Of a stretch of 64,000 bases of DNA, positions 52,118 to 61,123 are shown piece after piece. Source of the DNA: Gilvimarinus japonicus (GTDB taxonomy: Bacteria > Pseudomonadota > Gammaproteobacteria > Pseudomonadales > Cellvibrionaceae); contig NZ_AP031500.1 in the NCBI RefSeq assembly GCF_042847215.1, forward strand, positions 3,596,001-3,660,000, read 5' to 3'. Each line of letters begins with the position of its first letter. The stretch's first letter is position 1. A model generated the notes under the pieces. That model did no database searches. It had not been told where the DNA came from and saw only the letters and a list, made by a program, of their open reading frames with translations. Both the position numbers and the translations under genes were made by a program.

Positions 52118-53092
52118 ATGCGTTTACAACCTGTTATCGGGCACCACCGCGAGCTTAAGCGGTTTGTCAGCGTGATACTTGTAACGCTTGCCGGGCTGCT
52201 GTTAAGTCACTCGTCGGCGGCGCTTACGGAGCCTGCGGCTACCCCCCAAGAGCAACGGCCGCCTTCCGACAATGCCATTATGCGCGTCACGCTCTGGGCC
52301 GGAAAAAATGGCCGGGGACGTTACGAGGTGGCGTTGCTGCGCACCATATTAGACCGCACCGCCGATAATTATCCCGCTTACCAACTATCGGTAAACAGCT
52401 CTCCTTTTGGCACCCAGCGGGGGCGGCAGGTGGTCGCCGACGGCGAGCAGGCTAATGTCTATGTATCCGGTCTGCGTGAAGACGACTACACCCGCAACCG
52501 CGATATTTTGATGATTCGCCGGCCGGTGATGAAAGGGCTTTTCGGTTATCGCGCGGCGATCATTCGTCAAGGCGACGGCGCGCGATACGCGCAATCGGCG
52601 CAGCAACACAACTTGCGCGACTTAACCATCGGCCAAGGGAGCCACTGGGAGGATGCGATGATCCTCAGATACAACAACTTTACCGTCAACGACAATGGCC
52701 GCTTTGAAAACCTATTTGAAATGCTCGCGTACGGTCGGTTTGATGCGATATTTCTCGGTATCGCCGAAATAGAGCCCGAGCTTGCCGCCGCGCCGCTAAA
52801 CGATAAATTAACCATCGCTTATCAGCCCATTATCTATTACCCCCACGCTATGGTGTTTCAAGTTAGCGGCAAACACCCACAGCTGGCGCGGCGCATTAAA
52901 GAGGGCTTTGCACAAATCTCTGACGATGGCACCCACGATCAACTGCTCGAGCACTATTTTGGTGGTGCCATCAACCGCATTCGCGCCGCAAATACAAACA
53001 TCTTTGTGCTGAAGCATCCAACACCCTCGCTAATGCCCGAGTTAACCCAACCCATGCTTATTCAACCTCCCGAGCTTAACGCCGATCTATAA
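52118..53092 (+). CDS. Orphan periplasmic binding-protein-like protein
   Basis: A 324-residue protein with a basic N-terminus and a Sec signal peptide ending near 'SHSSAAL'. The mature part resembles family 3 solute-binding domains, with 'GRGRYEVALLRTILDRTA', 'VNVYVSGLREDD'-like lobe strands, 'YGRFDAIFLGIAEIEPELA' and 'QLARRIKEGFAQISDDGTHDQLLEHYFG' (split) at the end. No ABC partners are adjacent. The segment 'GMLF...' is not catalytic; sensing or binding is inferred. Confidence 0.78.
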   Translation: MRLQPVIGHHRELKRFVSVILVTLAGLLLSHSSAALTEPAATPQEQRPPSDNAIMRVTLWAGKNGRGRYEVALLRTILDRTADNYPAYQLSVNSSPFGTQRGRQVVADGEQANVYVSGLREDDYTRNRDILMIRRPVMKGLFGYRAAIIRQGDGARYAQSAQQHNLRDLTIGQGSHWEDAMILRYNNFTVNDNGRFENLFEMLAYGRFDAIFLGIAEIEPELAAAPLNDKLTIAYQPIIYYPHAMVFQVSGKHPQLARRIKEGFAQISDDGTHDQLLEHYFGGAINRIRAANTNIFVLKHPTPSLMPELTQPMLIQPPELNADL

Positions 53093-53749
53093 ACTTACCC
53101 GCCGCTCGCGGATATAACTCAGCTCTGGCAAGACACTGTCGGCACGCACGACATAGCGCAAGGGCCCACCGGGGCGCACTGCATCAAACGGATAACAGGT
53201 AACAAGCCATAAACTATCGGCATTCGGGTCCACCCACAGGGAGTCTTGCTCGGAATCAGCGATACTGCGCTGACTAATCACATAGCGGCGCCACTGGCCA
53301 TCACTGCTCTGCCAGCGCAACGTTTCGCCACCTTTTAGTTCGCGCAAAAAGGCAAAGTGTGTGTCGCGATGCCCGCCAATAACTCGCGCCCCCTGACTGC
53401 CCGGCGCGCCCACCGGCATTAAGCCCGGCCCAAAAGCCAGCGCCTCACCGTGGCCACCACCTAATACGTATAAATCTTTGCGCACCCGCCCGTCGCCGTC
53501 CAACAACTGTAAACGCCCTACCGGCTGGGTATCCGCCCAAGGCCAAGGGGCAACATCCAGCGTTGGCGCCGCCAGCTTTTGCTGCCAGGCGCGCTCAATT
53601 AACACTTGTGCCAATTGCGCTTTTGCCTCAATCGCAAAGGCGCTGCCCCACTGCCATAACAACACCAGCAGCAATAGCGCACTGAGTATCAACCGGCCGC
53701 GATGAAACACCGGCAGCGCCGCAGCGCGCGTATTATTACGAGCGGCCAT
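53087..53749 (-). CDS. Class GN sortase
   Basis: A 220-residue protein with an N-terminal membrane helix (residues 19-36) and a sortase beta-barrel: 'VGAPGSQGARVIGGHRDTHF' with the catalytic His, 'LWLVTCYPFDAVRPGGPLRYVV' (split) with the catalytic Cys and Arg. Class GN sortases are a proteobacterial group that occurs as one enzyme with one dedicated substrate. The gene overlaps the end of the substrate gene by 14 bp. It should cleave the sorting signal of its partner and attach or process it at the envelope; the acceptor is unknown. Confidence 0.94.
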   Translation of the reverse strand: MAARNNTRAAALPVFHRGRLILSALLLLVLLWQWGSAFAIEAKAQLAQVLIERAWQQKLAAPTLDVAPWPWADTQPVGRLQLLDGDGRVRKDLYVLGGGHGEALAFGPGLMPVGAPGSQGARVIGGHRDTHFAFLRELKGGETLRWQSSDGQWRRYVISQRSIADSEQDSLWVDPNADSLWLVTCYPFDAVRPGGPLRYVVRADSVLPELSYIRERRVSL

Positions 53750-55847
53750 AATGCACCTCCAGGTTTTTTATTCCCAGCAGGGCCAGTAAAGCCAGAGCGC
53801 CCAACAATAAGTGCCAGGTTACACCGGCCGCCGTTTGCGGATAACCCACTGCCGTCATAGTCGCTCCGGCAGGCATCGCGTTACTAAGCTCGCGCTCTTG
53901 CCCGACTTCTGATGCCGAACGAGCTGGCGTTTTATCAACCGCCACTAAGCTTGTGTAGCGCGACATTAATTGGTACTTAAGAGCAACGGGTAATATTTTT
54001 TGCCGCGCTTTATCGCTGGCGTCGCGGCCATTAATATAAAATTCATTTTCTAAAAATTTTATTTTCTCGCGACCAAAACGCTGCGCCAACACCGGTATAG
54101 CATCGCCCTCTGAATCAGCATCAGCCGTAGCCGCATTGATGGGGAAGTCCCGCTGCCACGGTTTACCGCCACTGACTCCCCGCACGGTGACCAACGGCTG
54201 AGAGCGGCTCGGCCAAGGGCCAAGTTTGGCGGTTACCAGCAGCGGCTCACCCCAGTACAAATCGGGAATGCGGCGCGGAAACACCTGCACCGGCTGGGGC
54301 CATTCAATGTCAATATTGGTCACCACCGGGCGCTTAAGCTTGTTGAGTAATCCCGCCATGCGTGGCGCAATTTGTGCGGCAGCGGCGATCTCGGTAAAGC
54401 TACCGCGACCAAACTGCGCCGCACGACGCATAAAAAACCGATTGGGCGCACTGCCAATAGCAACGGTAAACAGTCGTGCGTCACCCAAGTTGCGATGAAT
54501 ATGCTGCAGTAAATCCGCCTCGTTACCCACGCTGCCATCGGTGACAAACACCACTTGCTGCAAATACTCGGTATTGCTGGGCTGGTCAAAAGCGCGCTTT
54601 AAAGCGCCCAGCATTTCGGTGCCGCCATCGGCGCGCATACGCTCAAGCGCGCGGCGAGCGGTTTGAATATTATTCGCAGACGCCACCACGGCGTGGTCAA
54701 ATACCGCACGGCTATCGCTGGCAAACAAAATCACGTTAAAGCGATCTCGCGGGGTTAAGGTATCAAGCGCAAGCAACGCGCTGGTCCGCGCTTGCTTGAT
54801 AGAGTCACCGGCCATAGAGCCCGAGGTATCGACCACCAAAATCAACTCGCGCGGCGCTAGGTTATTAGCGCTTACCTCTTGCGGCGGCATTAACATTAAC
54901 TGTAAGTAGCGCTCGCCCTGCCACTGGCTGACAAACTGAGCGGCAAGCGGCGCACTGTGCGGTTTGGGTTGCCAGGTTATTTCAAAATCGCGATCCATAC
55001 TCACCTCGCCTTTAGCAAAATGAATAAGGCGTACACCCGCATCATTACCCTTCGGCTGGCTTATGGTTAACTGATGGGTGTCGCTGTGAACCCGCGTTAA
55101 TGGCATACCCGCATCAAGTTGTAACGACAAACTCACCGGATTAATCAACTCGCCCGCCACATGTTGTTGCGAGGGGGTTATTAAATGCGCGTCCGGCACT
55201 TGATCGGTTGCACTGGCCCAACCGTTAACACCGGTCGCTACTGTTTGCTCTTTACGCCACTGCCCATTTACTACCCCCGGGATATAACGCGGGGTTAAGG
55301 TCAGCGGTAAACGCAAACGAAACTCACCGGCGTCGTACATCACTTGTTGGCTATAGCCAAGCTCAACCCGAATCGTTTCGCCGGGCGCAATATTGGCAAT
55401 TTGCTGGCGAAACATATTAGGCCGCTGTTGCTCTATGAGTGTCGCTTTTTTGCCCGACGCCTTAGCCGCGGCAAAGGTTTTACGCGCTTTTGATTTCTCT
55501 TGAATTTCACCCGTAATAACACGCTCGCCCACGTGCATTGTTAATTGGCTAACGGCACTGTCTTCGGCCAGCGGATAAACATAGGTGGCATTTACCCATT
55601 GATCGGTTTGGTTTTTAAACGTTTGCGAAACCAGCACCTGAGCCTGCAGCCCTTGCACGGTTAACTCGAGGTCAGTGCCCAGGTGCAAGGCGTCGGTTGT
55701 AGTGACGGCGGCATCGTCGTTTTCGCTCGATAGCACAAGCCGGCCAGAGTCCGGCTCGGCCCACGCCGCCGAGATAAACCCCGCGAGCAAGATACCCATC
55801 ACTCGCCCCCCTATGCTCCCTGTACTGCGCCACCGTTGATCGCCCAT
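53736..55847 (-). CDS. Marine proteobacterial sortase target protein (VIT + VWA)
   Basis: A start at 55847 is chosen for AGGAGAG just upstream and for the signal peptide ('MGILLAGFISAAWAE') that follows; the frame to 55949 is not supported. The 703-residue product has a VIT domain ('DLELTVQGLQAQVLVSQTF', 'ATYVYPLAEDSAVSQLTM'), then a VWA domain with an intact metal site ('LVVDTSGSMAGDS', 'FVTDGSVGNE'). The C-terminal sorting signal is 'YPQTA' followed by a hydrophobic helix and basic tail. This organisation is the known partner of class GN sortases. Adhesion or matrix interaction is likely. Confidence 0.94.
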   Translation of the reverse strand: MGDQRWRSTGSIGGRVMGILLAGFISAAWAEPDSGRLVLSSENDDAAVTTTDALHLGTDLELTVQGLQAQVLVSQTFKNQTDQWVNATYVYPLAEDSAVSQLTMHVGERVITGEIQEKSKARKTFAAAKASGKKATLIEQQRPNMFRQQIANIAPGETIRVELGYSQQVMYDAGEFRLRLPLTLTPRYIPGVVNGQWRKEQTVATGVNGWASATDQVPDAHLITPSQQHVAGELINPVSLSLQLDAGMPLTRVHSDTHQLTISQPKGNDAGVRLIHFAKGEVSMDRDFEITWQPKPHSAPLAAQFVSQWQGERYLQLMLMPPQEVSANNLAPRELILVVDTSGSMAGDSIKQARTSALLALDTLTPRDRFNVILFASDSRAVFDHAVVASANNIQTARRALERMRADGGTEMLGALKRAFDQPSNTEYLQQVVFVTDGSVGNEADLLQHIHRNLGDARLFTVAIGSAPNRFFMRRAAQFGRGSFTEIAAAAQIAPRMAGLLNKLKRPVVTNIDIEWPQPVQVFPRRIPDLYWGEPLLVTAKLGPWPSRSQPLVTVRGVSGGKPWQRDFPINAATADADSEGDAIPVLAQRFGREKIKFLENEFYINGRDASDKARQKILPVALKYQLMSRYTSLVAVDKTPARSASEVGQERELSNAMPAGATMTAVGYPQTAAGVTWHLLLGALALLALLGIKNLEVHYGRS

Positions 55848-55962
55848 GCTGTCTCTCCTGTACCAGTTAGTTTTGATACTCGCAGTACAACAAAACAATC
55901 GGGTGTAACGACGACTAACTCTGGCAAACCGGTGGGAAATTGTGATCAATTATGGCAAACGG

Positions 55963-55986
55963 CCAAACCCAAACCCAAACCCAAAC
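55963..55986. repeat. Short tandem repeat, CCAAAC x4
   Basis: Four exact copies of the hexamer CCAAAC occur in tandem, between the sortase-target gene and ybaK. Slippage could change the copy number. It lies over 100 bp upstream of the chosen ybaK start. Confidence 0.9.
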
Positions 55987-56095
55987 TTAGGTACGGCAAC
56001 TCAGAAGCATCCCCCAGAAGCCGGTCACCCAGTGGCCATTGGGCTCGCTAGACGCTATTATTTATCGACCTATTTTTTTAGACAGCGGCAAATGT

Positions 56096-56578
56096 ATGAC
56101 ACCTGCGATCGACCTGTTGAGCAAGACAAACGCCAACTTCACCTTGCATGAATACCAACCGGACCCAAACGCTAGCTCCTACGGTTTAGAGGCGGCGCAA
56201 AAACTCGGGGTAACACCAGGCAAAGTATTTAAAACGCTAGTGGTGGCGGATACCACCCCTGGCAAAAAAAGCGTTTTGGTAGTCGGCATCGTACCGGTCA
56301 ACGGGAGCCTTAACCTCAAAACGCTGGCACGCGCCGCAGGACGCAAAAAACTAAATATGGCTGCGCCCGTCGATGTTCAGCGAGCAACAGGCTATGTAAT
56401 GGGCGGCGTCAGCCCTTTAGGGCAAAAAAAGCGCCTGCCGATTTATGTTGATAGCTCGGCCCAGGAGCACGACACTGTATACATCAGTGCCGGTAAGCGC
56501 GGGCTAGAAATTGAATTGACGCCGGCTGACCTGTGCCGGTTAACAGGGGCGACTCTGGCAGCCATTGCACACTATTAA
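56096..56578 (+). CDS. ybaK: Cys-tRNA(Pro) deacylase YbaK
   Basis: A start at 56096 gives 'MTPAIDLLSKTNANFTLHEY', the normal beginning of the family; the TTG at 56039 is not needed. The 160-residue protein has 'ALGLEAAQKLGVTPGKVFKTL' in pattern, the catalytic lysine in 'VFKTLVV', and 'GYVMGGVSPLGQKKRLPIYVD' (split). It hydrolyses Cys mis-attached to tRNA-Pro. It converges on the TetR gene with a 4-bp overlap of stops. Confidence 0.95.
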   Translation: MTPAIDLLSKTNANFTLHEYQPDPNASSYGLEAAQKLGVTPGKVFKTLVVADTTPGKKSVLVVGIVPVNGSLNLKTLARAAGRKKLNMAAPVDVQRATGYVMGGVSPLGQKKRLPIYVDSSAQEHDTVYISAGKRGLEIELTPADLCRLTGATLAAIAHY

Positions 56579-57138
56579 TCGCTAGCCAGGTTCGCGATAG
56601 CCTGCTTACAAACCGCCAAGACCCGGTCACTGATAGGGTCGTCTGTTAAGGCTCGGGCAACTGCTAAACCTCCCACCATTAACACCGCTGCCTGCAGCGC
56701 TTTGTCGCTTTGCTCATCGAGATTATCGGCGCGGGCGATATTGCTCACAAAACCCTTAAACACACGGGCGTAAGCATCGCGTACTTGGTCATCCCGCTGA
56801 TGAATATCCGTGGCTAAAAACGCCAGTGGACAACTGTTCTCCTGACCTTCGGCGCGCTCGCGACTTAAGTAGCGCTCGGCAACATCGCGACTACTAGGCG
56901 CCACCGGTGCGTGCTGCAGAACATGATCCCGGGCCCGCATCGCGGCCACGGTAATGGCCTCAGCATAAAGCGCCGACTTAGACGCAAAGTGCGCGTAAAA
57001 CGCACCGCGCGTTAACCCCGCTGCAGCCATCACATCATCTATGCCTACCCGCTCGTAACCGAGCTGCGTAAACAGCTCAGCCGCCGCCGTCACAATCGCC
57101 TCACGGGTTTGTGGTTTGTGTGTCTTGCTCCATGCCAT
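56575..57138 (-). CDS. TetR/AcrR family regulator
   Basis: A start at 57138 is chosen for GAGGAG upstream and because the longer frame would run over one of the operators. The 187-residue protein has a TetR helix-turn-helix at about 10-55 ('REAIVTAAAELFTQLGYERV', 'IDDVMAAAGLTRGAFYAHF') and a C-terminal ligand/dimer domain. It is divergent from the GST gene across two palindromic sites, so it very probably represses that gene and itself. Confidence 0.93.
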   Translation of the reverse strand: MAWSKTHKPQTREAIVTAAAELFTQLGYERVGIDDVMAAAGLTRGAFYAHFASKSALYAEAITVAAMRARDHVLQHAPVAPSSRDVAERYLSRERAEGQENSCPLAFLATDIHQRDDQVRDAYARVFKGFVSNIARADNLDEQSDKALQAAVLMVGGLAVARALTDDPISDRVLAVCKQAIANLASD

Positions 57139-57226
57139 TAATGTAACTCCTCGGTTATAAGCCCGCAGTGATTCAGCCAGCAGCCGCTCAAAAGTCTGGC
57201 CCTTACGTATCATACCGGCACACCAC

Positions 57227-57246
57227 AATATGCTCACTAACATATT
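57227..57246. promoter_or_regulatory. TetR operator, proximal to the regulator
   Basis: AATATGCTCACTAACATATT has perfect AATATG/CATATT ends. It shares the form AATATG-YTC-N-AA-CATATT with the site at 57277 and lies exactly 50 bp from it. It would control the TetR gene promoter. Confidence 0.75.
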
Positions 57247-57276
57247 TTATTTGCACAGCTAATAACACCGCCTATA

Positions 57277-57296
57277 AATATGTTCTTGAACATATT
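57277..57296. promoter_or_regulatory. TetR operator, proximal to the GST gene
   Basis: AATATGTTCTTGAACATATT is a perfect 9-2-9 palindrome in the divergent TetR/GST promoter region, 49 bp before the GST start. Confidence 0.85.
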
Positions 57297-57344
57297 GTCG
57301 CGATTGCTAACCTCCGACTAAACCTAAACAGCAAGGAGTTAGCA

Positions 57345-58001
57345 ATGAGCAATCTAGTTCAACTTTACGGCCCGTCATTTAGTGTGTTCGTGCGTGTTGC
57401 CGCGCTAGTATGCGAAGAAAAAGGCATTGCCTATCAAACCGGCAAAGAAATTAACGGCCAAACCATCGATATACACAGCGATAAGCACTTTCAACTACAC
57501 CCGTTTGGCAAAATGCCGGTACTGATACACGGTGATAAAATACTGTGCGAGACCGCCAGTATCGGCCGTTATTTAGATCGTATTTTTGGCCCGGAAACGT
57601 TGCAAGGCGCAACCGACTGGGAGCGCGCCCAAATCGACCAATGGTGCTCCCTGATAACCCAATATATTGATTTTTACGTGGTGCGTCAGTTTATGCTGGA
57701 GGTTGTGTTCCCCAAGGGGGACAGCGGCGAACCGCGCATGGATGTGATTAGCGCAAATCGCCCTGCGGCGGAAAACGCAATAGCAATTGTGGCCGAACAA
57801 CTAGGAGACAAACCTTTTTTAGTCGGCCAACAATTCACTCTGGCCGATGCCATGCTAGCACCCATGCTTACTTACAACAAAGATGCGCCCGCACCAATCA
57901 ACTTAGTCAATGCCCACCCGAAACTGCTAGAGTACACCAACAGATTACGCGCACGCCCTAGCGGGCAAAAAGTTTTACAGCCTATGAGTAAATCGAGGTA
58001 A
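57345..58001 (+). CDS. Glutathione S-transferase family protein
   Basis: A start at 57345 is fixed by AAGGAG at 57333-57338 and by 'MSNLVQLYGPSFSVFVRVA'; the longer frame runs through the operators. The 218-residue product has an N-terminal thioredoxin-like GST domain ('HPFGKMPVLIHGDKILCETASIGRYLD', split) with the conserved Pro and Glu-Ser/Thr pair, and a helical C-terminal domain with 'FLVGQQFTLADAMLAPML'. It probably detoxifies electrophiles and is controlled by the divergent TetR protein. No substrate can be assigned. Confidence 0.93.
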   Translation: MSNLVQLYGPSFSVFVRVAALVCEEKGIAYQTGKEINGQTIDIHSDKHFQLHPFGKMPVLIHGDKILCETASIGRYLDRIFGPETLQGATDWERAQIDQWCSLITQYIDFYVVRQFMLEVVFPKGDSGEPRMDVISANRPAAENAIAIVAEQLGDKPFLVGQQFTLADAMLAPMLTYNKDAPAPINLVNAHPKLLEYTNRLRARPSGQKVLQPMSKSR

Positions 58002-58084
58002 GGCTTAGGCGCACGACATGACGGCCCACGAGTGGCTCTGTGCTTAATAACTGTCGCCACTGTTTCAGGTGTGCAACCACAAAA

Positions 58085-58117
58085 AAAGGGGGAGAGGCCA
58101 AAGCCATCTCCCCCTTT
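58085..58117. terminator. Strong terminator downstream of ppc
   Basis: AAAGGGGGAGA (58085-58095) and TCTCCCCCTTT (58107-58117) form a perfect 11-bp stem. On the minus strand seven T follow, so it ends the ppc transcript; it may also serve the convergent GST gene. Confidence 0.93.
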
Positions 58118-58150
58118 ACGTTCACCGTAATCCGTGAACCGTCACCCCCA

Positions 58151-60766
58151 CTAACCGGTGTTGCGCATCCCGGCCGAAATACCGGCCATGGTTACCTTAA
58201 GCGCGCGCTCTAACTCTTCACTAAACGGTTTACCGCTGCGATGACGCTTCAACAACTCGGCTTGCAAATAGTTAAGCGGATCAATGTAAGGCTTACGCAC
58301 ACTCAGCGTTTGGCGCAATATCGGATCGGAATCAAACAGTTCGTCCTGACGCTTAATACGGTTGATAAGCACCTCAAGCGCGGCCAAATCGGCGCGCATT
58401 TGCTGCCCTAGTGGGTGCAACTCTTCTGGTACCAATTGTTTCTCGTAGTAAGCGGTGATGGGGCCATCGGCTTTACCAATCACCATTTCTAGCAAGTCTA
58501 AGAACGACGAGAAGAACGGCCAGTTATCAACCATATCGTTTAAGGTGGACGGCGCCTGCTCTAAGGCAAACTCCAGCGCTTGACGCGCACCGAGCCACGC
58601 GGGCAGGTTTAACCGCACTTGCATCCAGGCAAACACCCAGGGGATCGCCCGCAAGCTTTCGATACCGCCGGTCGCCTTACGTTTGGCCGGGCGCGAGCCC
58701 AACGCCAGCAAACCCAACTCTTGCTCGGGGGTAAGCGAGCGGAAGTAAGGCACAAATTGCGGATGACCGCGCACGACCCGGCGGTAACCCTCAAGGCTCG
58801 CTTGCGCCATGCGCTCGATTAAGTCGCGCCACTCATCGGTGGGCGCCTCGTGCGGCTGCATGGTGGCGCGCAACGTCGCCGCCACGTAAGTCGAGAAACT
58901 GCTAAAGGCTACTTTGGGCAAGCCAAACTTATAGCGAATCATCTCGCCCTGTTCGGTCACCCGGATTTTACCTTTTACCGAGCCCGGCGGTTGCGAGGCC
59001 ATGGCTTTTTCGACTGGGCCGCCGCCACGACCAACCGTGCCGCCACGGCCGTGAAACAAGATCAGGTCGATGCCGTATTTCTCGGCCAGCCCCACTAAGC
59101 GCTCTTGCGATTTGTACTGTGCCCAAGTAGCGGCAAATTTGCCGGCATCTTTGGCCGAGTCGGAATAACCGATCATGACGGTTTGCTTAGCACCGGTGTA
59201 CTCTTTATACCAAGGCAGTTGCCACAACAGCTCCATAACCTCGGCCGAACGATCGAGATCATCCAGAGTTTCAAACAAAGGTACGATGGGCATGTTCCAG
59301 CTCATACCGCACTCTTTTAACAACAGGGCCACAACCAACACATCGGAGGGTTGTTGCGCCATCGAGATAATATACTGCGATAGAGTCTCGCGTGGCTCAC
59401 CGGCAATAACCTTACAGGTGTTTATCACTTCGCGGCCTTCATCGCTCACAGGCCAATCGGCGGGCAGTAATGGGCGCTTGTCTTTTAAGTGATTTAGCAA
59501 AAACTCTTGGCGCTCAGATTCGCTCCACTCAAAGTAGCTGCCCATATCCAAGTGGCGGGTCAACTCGTCCATCACTTTAACGTGGCGCTCGCCATCTTGG
59601 CGGATATCCAGCGGTACTAAATTGATACCAAAGCTGTGTACCCGGCGAATGGTATCCAGCAGCGGGCCGTTGGCGATGTGCGGTAAACCCACCTCTTTCA
59701 GCGAGCGATAACACACCATTAACGGTGCCAGTAAGTCGTCGCGGGATTCGATCAGGTTTTTCGGGCGCGGCGGCTCTTCGCCTTTTAGGCTGGCTTCGGC
59801 CCAGTCGAGAGTGGCCTGGATTTGGCTGCGCAGCGGCGCGAGGTAATCGCGATAGGGGGTTTCGCTGTCGCCGACAAACTCGCGCAGCTCGGGGCTTGCC
59901 TCGTGCATGCTGAGGTCGCCGTACAAGCTTTGCACATCACCCAAATACAATTCGGCGGCCATCCAGCGGCCCAGCAATAATACCTCGCGGGTAACGTCGT
60001 GAGTGACGTTGGGGTTGCCGTCGCGGTCGCCGCCCATCCAGGAGTAAAAGCTAAACGGCTGTAAGTCGATGGGCAGATTTTGCCCCAAATGGCGGCTGCA
60101 AATGCGATCCATATGGCGGATAAAGTCCGGCAGCGCTTGCCATAGACTGTTTTCAATAACGGCAAAGCCCCATTTGGCTTCGTCGACGGCGGTGGGCCGC
60201 TCGCCGCGAATTTCGTCGGTGCTCCACATTTCTTCAACTAAGCGATGCAAACGACCCACCACTTTGTCTTTTTCAAATGACAGTAAATTGCCGCGCTGCT
60301 GATCGGACAGCGTGTTAACAATTTGATCGTATTTGCGTATCAGGGTGCGACGCGTTACCTCAGTCGGGTGCGCAGTCAGAACCAGCTCAATACTGAGGTT
60401 TTGCATCACCTCAAGCAAATTCTCTTTGCCGTAGGTTTCAGCAAAATCCAACACCATGGTTTTTAAACCGTCTTCCGGCTCGGCCTCGGCGCTAGAGCTG
60501 TACTCTTGGTCGGCCATATTGGCAAGGTTTAAAAACTGATTAAAAGCCCGAACAATCGGCAGGATGTCGCTGTCATCCAGCTCACCCAGCATTTCTACCA
60601 GTGCGCTGGAATCTTCGTTTTCGCTCTGGTTGATGCTTTTACCTAACTGGCGAATGTCTTCAATCTTGGCAAAGCGCTCTTCGCCTTCGTGCTCGCGAAT
60701 GGTCTCGCCCAGCAGCTCGCCCAATAAGCGGACGTTTTCCCGCAGGGTTTCCGGTAGCTGTTGCAT
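58151..60766 (-). CDS. ppc: Phosphoenolpyruvate carboxylase
   Basis: An 871-residue enzyme that carboxylates phosphoenolpyruvate to oxaloacetate to refill the TCA cycle, here also supplying aspartate-family precursors. Landmarks: 'VLTAHPTEVTRRT' with the catalytic His, 'GGDRDGNPNVT', 'IGYSDSAKDAGK' and 'FHGRGGTVGRGGGP', and the C-terminal 'GISAGMRNTG' needed for activity. Length matches bacterial PPC. It is monocistronic with its own terminator. Confidence 0.98.
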   Translation of the reverse strand: MQQLPETLRENVRLLGELLGETIREHEGEERFAKIEDIRQLGKSINQSENEDSSALVEMLGELDDSDILPIVRAFNQFLNLANMADQEYSSSAEAEPEDGLKTMVLDFAETYGKENLLEVMQNLSIELVLTAHPTEVTRRTLIRKYDQIVNTLSDQQRGNLLSFEKDKVVGRLHRLVEEMWSTDEIRGERPTAVDEAKWGFAVIENSLWQALPDFIRHMDRICSRHLGQNLPIDLQPFSFYSWMGGDRDGNPNVTHDVTREVLLLGRWMAAELYLGDVQSLYGDLSMHEASPELREFVGDSETPYRDYLAPLRSQIQATLDWAEASLKGEEPPRPKNLIESRDDLLAPLMVCYRSLKEVGLPHIANGPLLDTIRRVHSFGINLVPLDIRQDGERHVKVMDELTRHLDMGSYFEWSESERQEFLLNHLKDKRPLLPADWPVSDEGREVINTCKVIAGEPRETLSQYIISMAQQPSDVLVVALLLKECGMSWNMPIVPLFETLDDLDRSAEVMELLWQLPWYKEYTGAKQTVMIGYSDSAKDAGKFAATWAQYKSQERLVGLAEKYGIDLILFHGRGGTVGRGGGPVEKAMASQPPGSVKGKIRVTEQGEMIRYKFGLPKVAFSSFSTYVAATLRATMQPHEAPTDEWRDLIERMAQASLEGYRRVVRGHPQFVPYFRSLTPEQELGLLALGSRPAKRKATGGIESLRAIPWVFAWMQVRLNLPAWLGARQALEFALEQAPSTLNDMVDNWPFFSSFLDLLEMVIGKADGPITAYYEKQLVPEELHPLGQQMRADLAALEVLINRIKRQDELFDSDPILRQTLSVRKPYIDPLNYLQAELLKRHRSGKPFSEELERALKVTMAGISAGMRNTG

Positions 60767-61123
60767 CTAAATCTCTCCGTAGCCAATAAAGGTAAACAAG
60801 GTTGCCCGTATTTTACGCCAATCGGGCCCAATACGTGAGCGTAAAACCCGTAAATATCGATTATCCACACTACCTGTGGACAACTTTGTGTACGAGCTTT
60901 GCGTAACCACCCCAAGGCGGCAGCAGGGGCGGCTCTGCGCCGACTGTGTGATTCTCACACAGTGCAAAACACAAACAAAATCAATACGTTAAAATGCCCA
61001 ACTTAGGGCGCCCAAGGCGCTGCACCGCCCATTTTTTAGGCACTTAGACTCACCAGTGTGCCCCATCGCAGCGCCCGGGTAGCGCTATAAAATGCTCACA
61101 ATAAAATGTTTTGCACAATTTTG
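60767..61123. promoter_or_regulatory. Upstream region of ppc with paired DnaA-box-like sites
   Basis: 357 bp without a gene, between epmA's end and the ppc start. TTATCCACA (60861-60869) is a perfect DnaA box. TGTGGACAA (60875-60883) is the inverted near-match. Inverted 8-mers TTTTACGC (60811-60818) and GCGTAAAA (60839-60846) lie nearer to ppc. These may reflect DnaA-linked regulation or chance. Confidence 0.45.
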
